Notes: a model not told the origin generated them from the letters alone. Numbered from the stretch's first letter, positions 14,767 through 23,003 are shown. The stretch is 30,289 nt of DNA from an uncultured Clostridia bacterium (GCA_945971755.1 CAMFPJ010000003.1:1-30289); one strand, 5' to 3'. Made by a program: numbers and translations.

Positions 14767-17112
14767 ATGACACTTAAAGACTTAAAAATCGGTGAGAGTG
14801 CAGAGATAATAGCAGTCGGCGGTGAGGGGTCTCTTCGTCAGCATTTTCTTGACATGGGCGTAATTCCCGGAACAGAAGTCACTCTTATGAAATATGCCCC
14901 TATGGGCGACCCTATGGAGCTGCTTATTCACGGCTATGAACTTACCCTCCGCCTTGATGACGCGGCAAAAATTGAAATTTGCGAGGGCACAGACAACTCT
15001 TGCAGAAAAAGCACGGTTCACAAAGGGCAAATCGTGCGTGAGCACCCGGGTCTGGGTGAAAACGGTAAATATCACGTTAAAGCAGACGAAAACCCTCTTC
15101 CCAAAGATAAACTCCTTACCTTTGCCCTTGCAGGTAACCAAAACTGCGGCAAGACAACCCTTTTCAATCAACTGACCGGTGCTAATCAGCACGTGGGTAA
15201 CTTTCCCGGCGTTACGGTTGACAGAAAAGACGGTCCCATTAAAAATCACCCTGAAACGCTTGTTACCGACCTTCCCGGAATTTACTCGCTCTCCCCTTAT
15301 ACAAGTGAAGAAATTGTATCCCGTGAATTTATATTAAATGAAAAACCAACAGGAATTATCAATATTGTTGATGCCACTAATATTGAACGAAACCTTTACT
15401 TAACGCTTCAGCTAATGGAGCTAAATGTGCCAATGGTTCTGGCGCTCAATATGATGGATGAGGTTCGCGGAAACGGAGGTTCCGTTCACCTTAACACTAT
15501 GGAGGATATGCTCGGAATTCCCGTTGTTGCAATTTCAGCCTCTAAAAATGAGGGTGTTGATGAGCTTATCCGCCACGCGGTACATATTGCAAAATATCAG
15601 GAACGCCCCGGCAGAACAGATTTTTGCAATAAAGATGAGAACGGCGGCGCAGTTCACCGTTGCCTTCACAGCATTATGCACTTAATTGAGGACCATGCAG
15701 AAAATGCAGGTATTCCTGTTCGTTTTGCGGCAAGCAAGCTTGTTGAGGGTGACGAGATTGTGCTTAAAGCGTTAAAGCTTTCCGAGAACGAAAAAGAAAT
15801 GCTTGAACACATTATTGTTCAAATGGAAGAAGAGCGCGGTCTTGACCGTTCCGCAGCCATAGCGGATATGCGCTTTTCGTTTATTAAAAAGCTCTGCGAT
15901 ACAACAGTTGTTAAACCCAAAGAGAGCAAAGAGCACAAGCGCAGCAGGCATATCGACAAAATCTTAACAGGTAAATACACCGCTATTCCCTCATTTATTC
16001 TCATTATGGCGGCAGTTTTCTTCTTGACTTTTAATGTTATAGGCTCATTTTTGCAGGGAATTTTGGAAACGGGAATCGAAAAGCTTACAATGCTCGTTGA
16101 CTCAGGTCTTAGAGCGGCTCATATCAGTGAGGTTTTACGCTCACTTATAATCGACGGTGTTTTCGGAGGTGTGGGCTCGGTTTTAAGTTTTATCCCCGTA
16201 ATTGTAATTTTATTTTTCTTCCTTTCCTTGCTTGAAGACAGCGGATATATGGCACGTGTTGCATTTGTAATGGACAAATTACTTCGCAAAATCGGTCTTT
16301 CCGGCAGAAGTATTGTGCCCATGCTCATCGGCTTCGGTTGTACTGTTCCCGGTGTTATGGCAAGCAGAACTCTCCCCTCTGAGCGAGACAGAAAAATGAC
16401 AGTTATGCTCACGCCGTTTATGAGCTGTACTGCAAAAATTCCCATTTACGGTTTTTTTGCAAGCACATTTTTCCCAAAATACAGCGGGCTGATTACCGTC
16501 GGTCTTTATTTCCTCGGCATTTTTACAGGCGTTATTGTGGCGCTTATTTCAAAAAACACTGCGTTTAAGGGCGAGGCTGTTCCCTTTGTTATGGAGCTTC
16601 CAAATTACAGACTCCCCGGTGCTAAAAATGTTATCAGACTTCTTTGGGATAAGGCAAAAGACTTTTTACAGCGTGCATTTACGGTGATTTTCCTTGCAAC
16701 TATTGTTGTTTGGTTCCTACAGTCATTTGACTTCAGGCTTACTTACCTCGGTTCTGAAACAGACACAAGTATTCTTTCTGTTATTGCAGGGTATTTAGCC
16801 CCTGTCTTTAAGCCCATTGGTCTTGGTGACTGGCGAATTGTCACTGCCCTTATAACCGGCTTCATGGCAAAGGAAAGTGTTGTTTCCACCCTTGAGGTTT
16901 TGATTTCCGATATCTCTGAAATCATGACTCCCCTTTCCGCCGGTTCAATGCTCGTGTTCTCACTTCTTTACACGCCGTGTGTTGCGGCTATCGCTTCAAT
17001 CAAACGCGAGCTTGGCGCAAAATGGGCAATGGGTATTGTTGTGCTTCAGTGCTCCGTTGCTTGGGTTTGTGCATTTATTGTGAGAATGATTTTAATGGCG
17101 GCAGGTGTTTAA
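14767..17112 (+). CDS. feoB: Ferrous iron transporter, FeoA-FeoB fusion
   Basis: A 781-aa inner-membrane Fe(II) uptake protein with its own FeoA domain. Residues 1-75 are a FeoA SH3-like domain (DLKIGESAEI...RQHFLDMGVIPGTEV...ELTLR), followed by a 40-residue linker. The FeoB GTPase domain begins at about 115: G1 GNQNCGKT (123-130), G2 in PGVTV, G3 DLPG (168-171), G4 NMMD (228-231) and G5 SASK. The membrane core (about 405-781) contains GFGCTVPG (522-529) and FMSCTAKIP (551-559), each with the conserved Cys of the FeoB Gate motifs. FeoA and FeoB are separate proteins in most bacteria. ATG 14767 follows GAGGAT. Two DtxR-like operators flank the promoter, so iron repression is likely. The Cys-rich gene follows after one base. 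Confidence 0.96.
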   Translation: MTLKDLKIGESAEIIAVGGEGSLRQHFLDMGVIPGTEVTLMKYAPMGDPMELLIHGYELTLRLDDAAKIEICEGTDNSCRKSTVHKGQIVREHPGLGENGKYHVKADENPLPKDKLLTFALAGNQNCGKTTLFNQLTGANQHVGNFPGVTVDRKDGPIKNHPETLVTDLPGIYSLSPYTSEEIVSREFILNEKPTGIINIVDATNIERNLYLTLQLMELNVPMVLALNMMDEVRGNGGSVHLNTMEDMLGIPVVAISASKNEGVDELIRHAVHIAKYQERPGRTDFCNKDENGGAVHRCLHSIMHLIEDHAENAGIPVRFAASKLVEGDEIVLKALKLSENEKEMLEHIIVQMEEERGLDRSAAIADMRFSFIKKLCDTTVVKPKESKEHKRSRHIDKILTGKYTAIPSFILIMAAVFFLTFNVIGSFLQGILETGIEKLTMLVDSGLRAAHISEVLRSLIIDGVFGGVGSVLSFIPVIVILFFFLSLLEDSGYMARVAFVMDKLLRKIGLSGRSIVPMLIGFGCTVPGVMASRTLPSERDRKMTVMLTPFMSCTAKIPIYGFFASTFFPKYSGLITVGLYFLGIFTGVIVALISKNTAFKGEAVPFVMELPNYRLPGAKNVIRLLWDKAKDFLQRAFTVIFLATIVVWFLQSFDFRLTYLGSETDTSILSVIAGYLAPVFKPIGLGDWRIVTALITGFMAKESVVSTLEVLISDISEIMTPLSAGSMLVFSLLYTPCVAAIASIKRELGAKWAMGIVVLQCSVAWVCAFIVRMILMAAGV

Positions 17113-17113
17113 C

Positions 17114-17266
17114 ATGAATGTTCAAAGTTTAATTTTATGTGCAGTTTTATTAGTTTTAATAATTCTTGCAGTTGTGTTTGTTAAAAGGCATAAAAGTATT
17201 TCAAAATGTGCCTGTTGCACAGGTGACTGCTCAAAATGTCACGGCTGTATAAATGATGAAAAATAA
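17114..17266 (+). CDS. FeoB-associated Cys-rich membrane protein
   Basis: A 50-aa protein missed by length cut-offs. An N-terminal membrane helix (residues 4-23) is followed by a basic patch KRHK and a cytoplasmic C-terminus with the cluster CACC...C..C..C (Cys 32, 34, 35, 39, 42 and 45). This is the layout of the FeoB_associated family found next to feoB in Firmicutes. It begins one base after the feoAB stop codon and is followed by a strong terminator, so it is the last gene of the iron operon. Its likely role is to help FeoB by binding iron or by assembly, but the family's biochemistry is poorly known. The cysteines could hold Fe(II) or an Fe-S cluster; this is inference. Confidence 0.9.
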   Translation: MNVQSLILCAVLLVLIILAVVFVKRHKSISKCACCTGDCSKCHGCINDEK

Positions 17267-17285
17267 ATATCAATTCAAAGTTTTT

Positions 17286-17317
17286 CCCACTATGTTTTTC
17301 ATAGTGGGTTTATTTTT
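17286..17317 (+). terminator. Terminator of the feoAB operon
   Basis: CCCACTATG pairs perfectly with CATAGTGGG around TTTTT (17286-17308), followed by TTTATTTTT. It is 20 bp after the Cys-rich gene. Confidence 0.93.
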
Positions 17318-17330
17318 ACAATATACCGTA

Positions 17331-17385
17331 AAAAAGATGTGCTCGCCAATTGTCGGTTTAAGGCAAGTAAAGCTCTCATCTTTTT
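17331..17385. repeat. Unexplained interrupted inverted repeat between two terminators
   Basis: AAAAAGATG (17331-17339) and CATCTTTTT (17377-17385) are perfect complements. Inside, GCT/AGC and GCC/GGC can also pair. It ends in five T on the plus strand, so it could be a second terminator or the end of a small RNA, but no clear promoter precedes it. Confidence 0.4.
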
Positions 17386-17400
17386 GTTAAGACTTTTACA

Positions 17401-17433
17401 GAAAGAAAAAGGACACTCTTTTTGAGAATGTCC
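17401..17433 (-). terminator. Terminator of pnp
   Basis: On the minus strand GGACATTCT pairs with AGAGTGTCC (17433-17411), with one G-U, then TTTTTCTTTC. It is 21 bp after the pnp stop codon. Confidence 0.88.
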
Positions 17434-17453
17434 TTAAAAATATTACTGTTTAA

Positions 17454-19649
17454 TCAGTTGTGATGATGCGGTTTACCGCCATGGCGAGGTTTTCTTTCTT
17501 TTCTCGGCTCATCATCAATGTCGTTTTCAGGTGTTAAACCTTTAACTTCAATAAGAGCGTCACGGCGAGAAAGGTTGAGTCTGCCCTGGTCGTCGATTTC
17601 AAGAACCTTAACTAAAATCTTATCGCCCACGTTAACAACGTCTTCAACTTTTTCGGTGCGTTTAACATCAAGACGGCTGATGTGGCAAAGTCCCTCTTTA
17701 CCGGGAGCAATCTCAACAAATGCACCGAAGCTCATAAGGCGTGTTACAACACCGTTGTAAATTGTGCCCGGCTCAGGGTCTTTTGCGATTGTGTCAACAA
17801 TCATAATTGCTCTCTTAGCGTTTTCAAGGTCAATAGCTGAAACGAATACGTTACCGTCTTCGGAAATGTCAATTTTGCATTCGCACTCTGCCTGAATCTT
17901 CTGAATAACCTTACCCTGCTTACCGATAACGTCACCAATCTTTTCAGGGTCAATCTTTGTTGTAAGCATTTTGGGAGCCCACTTTGAAAGCTCTGCACGA
18001 GGCTCAGCAATGCAAGGAAGCATAATCTCGTCAAGAATATATTCTCTTGCCTTATGTGTTTTTGCAAATGCTTCTTTAATAATTTCAGGAGTAAGACCGT
18101 GAACCTTAAGGTCCATCTGAATTGCGGTAATACCTTTCTTTGTTCCTGCAACCTTGAAGTCCATATCTCCGTAGAAGTCTTCAAGACCCTGAATATCAAC
18201 CATTGTCATAAAGTCGCCGTAAACGCCTTCGTCACCTGTAATAAGACCGCAGGAAATACCGGCAACCGGAGCTTTAATGGGAACACCTGCCGCCATAAGT
18301 GCAAGTGTTGAGCCGCAAATTGAGCCCTGTGATGTTGAACCGTTTGAAGAAAGAACTTCTGATACAACGCGAATTGTGTAAGGGAATTCTTCTATTGACG
18401 GAATTACGGGAACGAGTGCTTTTTCTGCAAGAGCACCGTGACCGATTTCACGTCTGCCGGGGCCTCTTGACGGCTTTGTTTCGCCAACTGAGTATGACGG
18501 GAAATTGTAATGGTGAATGTATCTCTTTTCCTTCTGCTCGTCAAGACCGTCAAGAATCTGTGCGTCACCTGCAGGGCCCAATGTTGCTACTGAAAGCACC
18601 TGTGTCTGGCCGCGTGTGAACATACCTGAACCGTGTGCGCGGGCGAGCAAGTCAATTTCAGCGTTAAGAGGACGAATTTCATCAATCCCTCTGCCGTCAA
18701 CACGCTTGTGCTCGTCTTTAAGCCAAGAACGAACAACGTGCTTCTGAACAAGATACATAATTTCTTCGATTTTGCCCTCGTTGCCCTCAAACTGCTCGTC
18801 AAATTTCTCGTGAACTGCTTCGTAAATCGGAAGAAGTGCTTCGTCACGAACGAGCTTGTCGTCAGTGTCAAGTGCCTTTTTAACGTCTTCAATGCAGAAA
18901 TCTTCAATTTCCTTGAAAATTACCGGGTCAGGGTCACTTGATTCATAAGAGAACTTAGGCTTGCCGATTTCATCAACGATGCCCTGAATAAATTTAACGA
19001 TTTTCTTATTCTCCTCATGACCCGCCATAATGCAGTCAAACATAAGGTCATCGGGAATTTCGTTACCGCCTGCTTCAATCATGGCAACAAGGTCAGCAGT
19101 TGAAGCAACCGTTAAGTTAAGGTCTGTTTTTGCTCTCTGCTCAAGAGTAGGGTTAATAACAATTTCACCGTCAACAAGACCAACATTTACGCCTGAAATG
19201 GGGCCGTCCCACGGAATATCGGAAATTGCAATAGCAGCTGAAACACCAATCATTGATGCAATTTCAGGGCTGCAGTCCGGGTCAACAGACATAACCGTTG
19301 CAACAACGGAGCAGTCGTTTCTGAGGTCTTTCGGGAAAAGAGGACGAATAGGTCTGTCAATGCAACGTGATGTAAGAGTTGCCTTTTCACTTGCCTTGCC
19401 CTCACGGCGGCCGAATGAACCGGGAATTCTGCCTACTGAATACATCTTCTCCTCATAGTCAACGGAAAGAGGGAAGAAATCTACACCCTCACGGGGCTTT
19501 GCTGATGCAGTAACTGTGCAAAGTACGTTTGTTTCGCCGTAGCGAACCATTACGGCAGCGTTTGCAAGGCCTGCCATTTTGCCGGTTTCAATTGAAAGCT
19601 TTCTGCCGGCAAGTTCGGTTTCCCAAACTTTGAAGTTCTTGAAAAACAT
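17454..19649 (-). CDS. pnp: Polyribonucleotide nucleotidyltransferase (PNPase)
   Basis: A 731-aa phosphorolytic 3'-5' exoribonuclease, a trimeric core enzyme of RNA decay. Two RNase PH-type domains are present, the first starting at about residue 10 and the second at about 315 (HKRVDGRGIDEIRPL...GSGMFTRGQTQVLS), with an all-alpha linker domain between. The active-site region FMTMVDIQGLEDFYGDMDFKVAGT is intact. The KH domain (IDPEKIGDVIGKQGKVIQKI) is near 555-610 and the S1 domain (GVVTRLMSFGAFVEIAPGKEGLCHIS) near 625-690. The tail ends GGKPHHHN. Length is normal. ATG 19649 has AAGGAAGG upstream. It lies 180 bp downstream of rpsO, the classic rpsO-pnp order, with a terminator-like hairpin and a long leader hairpin between. 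No separate promoter is evident, so it probably depends on readthrough from rpsO. Confidence 0.98.
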   Translation of the reverse strand: MFFKNFKVWETELAGRKLSIETGKMAGLANAAVMVRYGETNVLCTVTASAKPREGVDFFPLSVDYEEKMYSVGRIPGSFGRREGKASEKATLTSRCIDRPIRPLFPKDLRNDCSVVATVMSVDPDCSPEIASMIGVSAAIAISDIPWDGPISGVNVGLVDGEIVINPTLEQRAKTDLNLTVASTADLVAMIEAGGNEIPDDLMFDCIMAGHEENKKIVKFIQGIVDEIGKPKFSYESSDPDPVIFKEIEDFCIEDVKKALDTDDKLVRDEALLPIYEAVHEKFDEQFEGNEGKIEEIMYLVQKHVVRSWLKDEHKRVDGRGIDEIRPLNAEIDLLARAHGSGMFTRGQTQVLSVATLGPAGDAQILDGLDEQKEKRYIHHYNFPSYSVGETKPSRGPGRREIGHGALAEKALVPVIPSIEEFPYTIRVVSEVLSSNGSTSQGSICGSTLALMAAGVPIKAPVAGISCGLITGDEGVYGDFMTMVDIQGLEDFYGDMDFKVAGTKKGITAIQMDLKVHGLTPEIIKEAFAKTHKAREYILDEIMLPCIAEPRAELSKWAPKMLTTKIDPEKIGDVIGKQGKVIQKIQAECECKIDISEDGNVFVSAIDLENAKRAIMIVDTIAKDPEPGTIYNGVVTRLMSFGAFVEIAPGKEGLCHISRLDVKRTEKVEDVVNVGDKILVKVLEIDDQGRLNLSRRDALIEVKGLTPENDIDDEPRKERKPRHGGKPHHHN

Positions 19650-19678
19650 AGTTTTTACCTTCCTTTAATTTATTTTTT

Positions 19679-19765
19679 CAAGGCAAAAATCTCGTTTTAG
19701 CAATAAACACAACACTCGGTTTTCAAGCGCTCTGTTTACCGCTAAAGAGAGGGAAATTTGCCTTG
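19679..19765 (-). ncRNA. Long hairpin in the pnp mRNA leader
   Basis: On the minus strand CAAGGCAAA (19765-19757) pairs with TTTGCCTTG (19687-19679). Nested inside are TCTC with GAGA, a 13-bp arm TTTAGCGGTAAAC with GTTTATTGCTAAA (two G-U), and CGCTTG with CGAGTG at the tip. Together they make an interrupted hairpin of about 32 bp over 87 nt, ending about 15 nt before the pnp Shine-Dalgarno. In E. coli a leader duplex cut by RNase III mediates PNPase autoregulation; this may be an equivalent. Confidence 0.65.
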
Positions 19766-19791
19766 TGTTTTACTGTGTTAAAAAGCAATTT

Positions 19792-19820
19792 AAGGCAAAC
19801 AGCACGAAACTGTTTGCCTT
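19792..19820 (-). terminator. Hairpin after rpsO (leaky terminator or processing site)
   Basis: AAGGCAAACAG (19820-19810) pairs perfectly with CTGTTTGCCTT (19802-19792), 11 bp with a 7-base loop. The following tract, AAATTGCTTTTT, is a poor T-run, so termination should be partial. That suits an rpsO gene that must let pnp be transcribed. Its AAGGCAAA/TTTGCCTT arms recur in the pnp leader hairpin. Confidence 0.65.
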
Positions 19821-19829
19821 AATAGTGTC

Positions 19830-20093
19830 TTATTTACGAAGACCGAGTCTTGCAACGATTGAACGGTATCTTTCGATATCAACCTTCTGAAGGTATGCAA
19901 GAAGGTTACGTCTGTGACCAACCATCTTGAGAAGACCTCTTCTTGAGTGGTGGTCCTTCTTGTTAGCCTTAAGATGCTCGTTAAGGTCGTTAATTCTCTT
20001 TGTAAGAACAGCAATCTGAACTTCCGGAGAACCTGTGTCACCTTCATGAGTAGCATACTCAAGCATAATAGCCTGCTTTTCTTCTTTTGTCAT
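19830..20093 (-). CDS. rpsO: 30S ribosomal protein S15
   Basis: An 87-aa primary 16S rRNA-binding protein that nucleates assembly of the 30S platform. The sequence is typical over its full length: GDTGSPEVQIAVLTKRI, LNEHLKANKKDHHSRRGLL, VGHRRNLLAYL and the ending ARLGLRK. The His/Asp/Ser loop (HHSRRG) and the Thr-Gly-Ser turn contact rRNA. ATG 20093 has GAGGTG upstream. It is transcribed from a perfect consensus promoter about 110 bp upstream, through a leader that can form a three-way junction, and is followed by pnp. Confidence 0.99.
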   Translation of the reverse strand: MTKEEKQAIMLEYATHEGDTGSPEVQIAVLTKRINDLNEHLKANKKDHHSRRGLLKMVGHRRNLLAYLQKVDIERYRSIVARLGLRK

Positions 20094-20122
20094 TGTGTTT
20101 CACCTCATTAAAATTTATTTTT

Positions 20123-20172
20123 CGCACACCACAGGATAAGGTCGGGTGAATACTTATTATAATAAGTTTGCG
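20123..20172 (-). promoter_or_regulatory. Candidate S15-binding three-way junction in the rpsO leader
   Basis: On the minus strand CGCA (20172-20169) pairs with TGCG (20126-20123). Inside are two hairpins: the palindrome ACTTATTATAATAAGT (20167-20152) and CACC...GGTG (20148-20127). This makes three helices meeting at a junction. S15 recognises a three-way junction in 16S rRNA, and its mRNA leaders in other bacteria mimic it. The base stem is only 4 bp. Confidence 0.5.
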
Positions 20173-20202
20173 CCATATTCCGTGAATGCCGAAAGCCTTT
20201 GT

Positions 20203-20231
20203 ATTATACAACATAAAAAATATATTGTCAA
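20203..20231 (-). promoter_or_regulatory. Promoter of rpsO-pnp
   Basis: A perfect TTGACA (20231-20226), 17-bp spacer and perfect TATAAT (20208-20203) on the minus strand. This full consensus match fits a highly expressed ribosomal protein gene. Confidence 0.92.
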
Positions 20232-20267
20232 TATGTTATTTTCTTGCCTTTTATATTATTAACACTT

Positions 20268-20287
20268 TTGTGTTTAATTAAACACAA
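20268..20287. repeat. Perfect 20-bp palindrome between mrdA and rpsO
   Basis: TTGTGTTTAATTAAACACAA is perfectly self-complementary. It lies 50 bp after the mrdA stop and 37 bp upstream of the rpsO -35 box. It is not followed by a T-run, so it is a poor intrinsic terminator; it may be a protein-binding site or an RNA 3'-end hairpin for the mre-mrdA transcript. Confidence 0.5.
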
Positions 20288-20337
20288 TCGCATTTCTGAA
20301 CTTCGCAAAAACGACGAATCATGTTTCTCACAATATA

Positions 20338-22443
20338 CTATCTTAAAACACTGCCGCCGGTTTGTGATGACGTAATGCCTGTGTCGCTTTCAAAATATGC
20401 GTTGCAAATTTCTGCCACGTAAGTTGCGATACCTGATGACATTGAGTTTTCAATTGCAACTGCTATTGCAATCTGTGGGTTGTCAGCAGGCGCGTAAGCA
20501 ATCATAAAACCGTTTGTGTAGGTAACTTTAGCACCGTTGATATATTTTTTAACCTGTGCAGTACCTGTTTTGCATGCAATTTCATAAGGAAGCTTTTGGA
20601 ATGCAGAGTAACTGTTGCCCAGCGAAACCATTCCCCTTTTAACTGCCGCTCTGGAGGAATCTGAAATATTTAGCTGTGTAATTACCTCCGGCTCTGTTTC
20701 ATAAACAGTTTCGGAATAATCTGCCGATTTAATGGCCTTTACAAAATGAGCCTTGTATTTTGTGCCGCCGTTTGCAAGCATACCTGCATAAGTGGCAAGC
20801 TGTATCGGTGTGAAAAGATTGTCTGACTGACCGATTGCCGCCTGAACAACGTCACCGGGATACCAAACTCCGCCTGCAGCCTTTCGCTCGTCAGGGCCTG
20901 CAATAACACCCTTTGCCTCCGTAAGCTCAACGCCTGTTTTCATGCCGAGTCCGAATTTTAACAGATATTCACCCAGTTTATCAATTCCGAGAAGTCTGCC
21001 CACCTCATAAAAATAACAGTTACAGGAATTTTTAATGGCAGTTTCAGCAATCTGGGCTGAACCGGCGTGTGCATTGTTGTTAAAGCACTGGAATGTTTGG
21101 TCCTTAAAATATGTGTAATAAAGATTGCAAACAATGGGTGTTGTGGGTGTTACAATTCCCTCTTCCATACCGGCAGTTGCAACCGCAGGCTTTACCGTCG
21201 AGCCGGGAGCGTAGGTACTCCTTAACGCCCGGTTCCAAAGCGGAGCGGTTTTGTCCGTATTAAGCGCCACAACGTTTTCTTTATATGTTGAGAGATTATA
21301 GGACGGATAAGTTGCACAGGCAAGAACCGAAAAATCGTGAACGTCAAGAACAACAATACTGCCCGCAGGGGAAACAGCAGAGGTTTCTTTTAAGCTCTCA
21401 ATTCTTGAATTCAAAATATTTTGTACCTGCTTTTGAAAATCTGCATTGAATGTAAGAATAACATTACCGCCGTTTTCCGGCTCGGTTGTAACAATTCTGT
21501 TTTTTGTGCCGTCAGCATTTGTAACAGTTGTCATAATGCCGTTTTTGCCGCGGAGAGTTTCTTCCATGGCATTTTCAATTCCGAATTTTCCGATTTTGTC
21601 GGTAATCGCATAAGAGCGAAGTTTTAAGTCAGTTTTTTCTTCGTCGGTAAGTTCGGGATTTTTAATTGCCTCGTTGTATTCTTCTGTCACCGCCTTGTAT
21701 TCGTCAGCATTAAGATAATCGTAAAAGCCCACAATGTGCGGAGCTATTGTTCCGTCATAATATTCACGTGTTGTGTCAATTCTTATTTCCACGCCGGTGT
21801 AAAATCTGCTTTGCTCCTTCAATATCAGAACCAATTCGTCAGGAACATTCTCCGCAAAAGTAAAGGGGTTAACAGTTGAAAAATCGGCCTTTGTCATTGC
21901 AAAATAAACCGAAGCAATTTCCAAAGCTTTTGCTTTTGAATAATTTTCAAGCTCATAATACTCCACTAATGCGTCAAAACAGTTCTGGGCCGTTGCATAA
22001 AGATTAAGCTTTAAGTAATCTTTTGAGAAAAGGTATTTTTTATCAGCGTTGGAATTTTCTTTATAAGCAATTTTTCCGTCTTGAAGTTCAATGGGGAGCG
22101 AACTGTTAAATTCAACTCCTTTTTTGTTAAAAAGCTCAACCAGTGAAGAAACAATTTCATTTCTCTCCTGTTTTTTGGAGGCTTTTGGAAAATAGGCGGC
22201 GTCAAAATAGACCGTGTTTGACGAAACATTGTAAACAAGCGCTGTACCCTTGCTGTCAAGAATTTCACCTCTGACAGCTTGAATTTTGGAGGTACTCTGC
22301 GAAAGAGTAAGCTTTTTTGATGCGTATTTTTCTTTATCAATAATCTGAATTCTGAACAAATCTGCACAGAAAACCGAAACTACAAACACAATAGCAAGAA
22401 TAAATGATGTTGTTCTCAGCTTAAAACTGTAAGACGGCCTCAT
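20338..22443 (-). CDS. mrdA: Penicillin-binding protein 2 (class B transpeptidase, rod system)
   Basis: A 701-aa elongasome transpeptidase that cross-links peptidoglycan during cell elongation. It has one N-terminal membrane helix (residues about 12-30), a class B dimerisation domain with a long inserted region (about 50-330), and a transpeptidase domain with all three motifs: STVK (Ser415, Lys418), SCN (473-475) and KTGT (625-628). It is followed by a typical C-terminus without PASTA repeats. ATG 22443 is chosen because AAAGGAGG lies seven bases upstream; an in-frame TTG two codons earlier sits too close to that site. It is the last gene of the mreBCD-mrdA operon, 32 bp after mreD. The context distinguishes it from division PBPs. 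Confidence 0.95.
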   Translation of the reverse strand: MRPSYSFKLRTTSFILAIVFVVSVFCADLFRIQIIDKEKYASKKLTLSQSTSKIQAVRGEILDSKGTALVYNVSSNTVYFDAAYFPKASKKQERNEIVSSLVELFNKKGVEFNSSLPIELQDGKIAYKENSNADKKYLFSKDYLKLNLYATAQNCFDALVEYYELENYSKAKALEIASVYFAMTKADFSTVNPFTFAENVPDELVLILKEQSRFYTGVEIRIDTTREYYDGTIAPHIVGFYDYLNADEYKAVTEEYNEAIKNPELTDEEKTDLKLRSYAITDKIGKFGIENAMEETLRGKNGIMTTVTNADGTKNRIVTTEPENGGNVILTFNADFQKQVQNILNSRIESLKETSAVSPAGSIVVLDVHDFSVLACATYPSYNLSTYKENVVALNTDKTAPLWNRALRSTYAPGSTVKPAVATAGMEEGIVTPTTPIVCNLYYTYFKDQTFQCFNNNAHAGSAQIAETAIKNSCNCYFYEVGRLLGIDKLGEYLLKFGLGMKTGVELTEAKGVIAGPDERKAAGGVWYPGDVVQAAIGQSDNLFTPIQLATYAGMLANGGTKYKAHFVKAIKSADYSETVYETEPEVITQLNISDSSRAAVKRGMVSLGNSYSAFQKLPYEIACKTGTAQVKKYINGAKVTYTNGFMIAYAPADNPQIAIAVAIENSMSSGIATYVAEICNAYFESDTGITSSQTGGSVLR

Positions 22444-22475
22444 TCGCAAACCTCCTTTGAAAAATTTTTGTTTAT

Positions 22476-23003
22476 TTAATACTCAATATACGAAATCTTA
22501 AATTTTCTGTTCACGCTTCTGATTATAAGATACCAAAACGGAGTAAGCAGTACCGAATAAACCGCCATTGGCAAATAATATCTTAAAAGAAGCCATATTC
22601 CGCCGTCAATTCCCCTTGTTGTAATAAAGAAAAGAACGTACGTTATACTGTAAAAAACGGTGGTGATGGAATTCATCCATAAAAATGTCAAAATGTTGTT
22701 TCTGAGAAAGACGCGCAAGAACACACCGCAAAAAGCACAAGCCACCATGAGATAAAGCGCATTGTATCCGTCAGCAGAAACCGTTACCGTGTCCCAAAGT
22801 GCGCCGGCAAAAAGCCCCATGGCAGCGCCCACAATTTCTCCCTCATACATTGAAATACAAACTGCCGCTGAAATAAGAAGAATAGGTCTTACTCCAAACA
22901 GCATGGGGAAAACAGGTAACAGATTTTGAAGCAAATGTGCGGTAAGTAAAATTAAAACGTAAACCGCATATTTTTTTAATTTTGTCTTATTAAGAGAATT
23001 CAT
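22476..23003 (-). CDS. mreD: Rod shape-determining protein MreD
   Basis: A 175-aa polytopic membrane protein with about five helices covering most of its length (starting at about 12-31 and ending at about 148-165). It is a subunit of the elongasome, linking MreC and MreB to the wall-synthesis enzymes. Sequence conservation in this family is low; the call rests on size, hydrophobic profile, the acidic GEIVGAAMGLFAGALWDT region that recurs in MreD, and its place between mreC and mrdA. ATG 23003 lies one base after the mreC stop codon, and GGAG inside the end of mreC serves as ribosome binding site, so it is translationally coupled. Confidence 0.9.
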   Translation of the reverse strand: MNSLNKTKLKKYAVYVLILLTAHLLQNLLPVFPMLFGVRPILLISAAVCISMYEGEIVGAAMGLFAGALWDTVTVSADGYNALYLMVACAFCGVFLRVFLRNNILTFLWMNSITTVFYSITYVLFFITTRGIDGGIWLLLRYYLPMAVYSVLLTPFWYLIIRSVNRKFKISYIEY

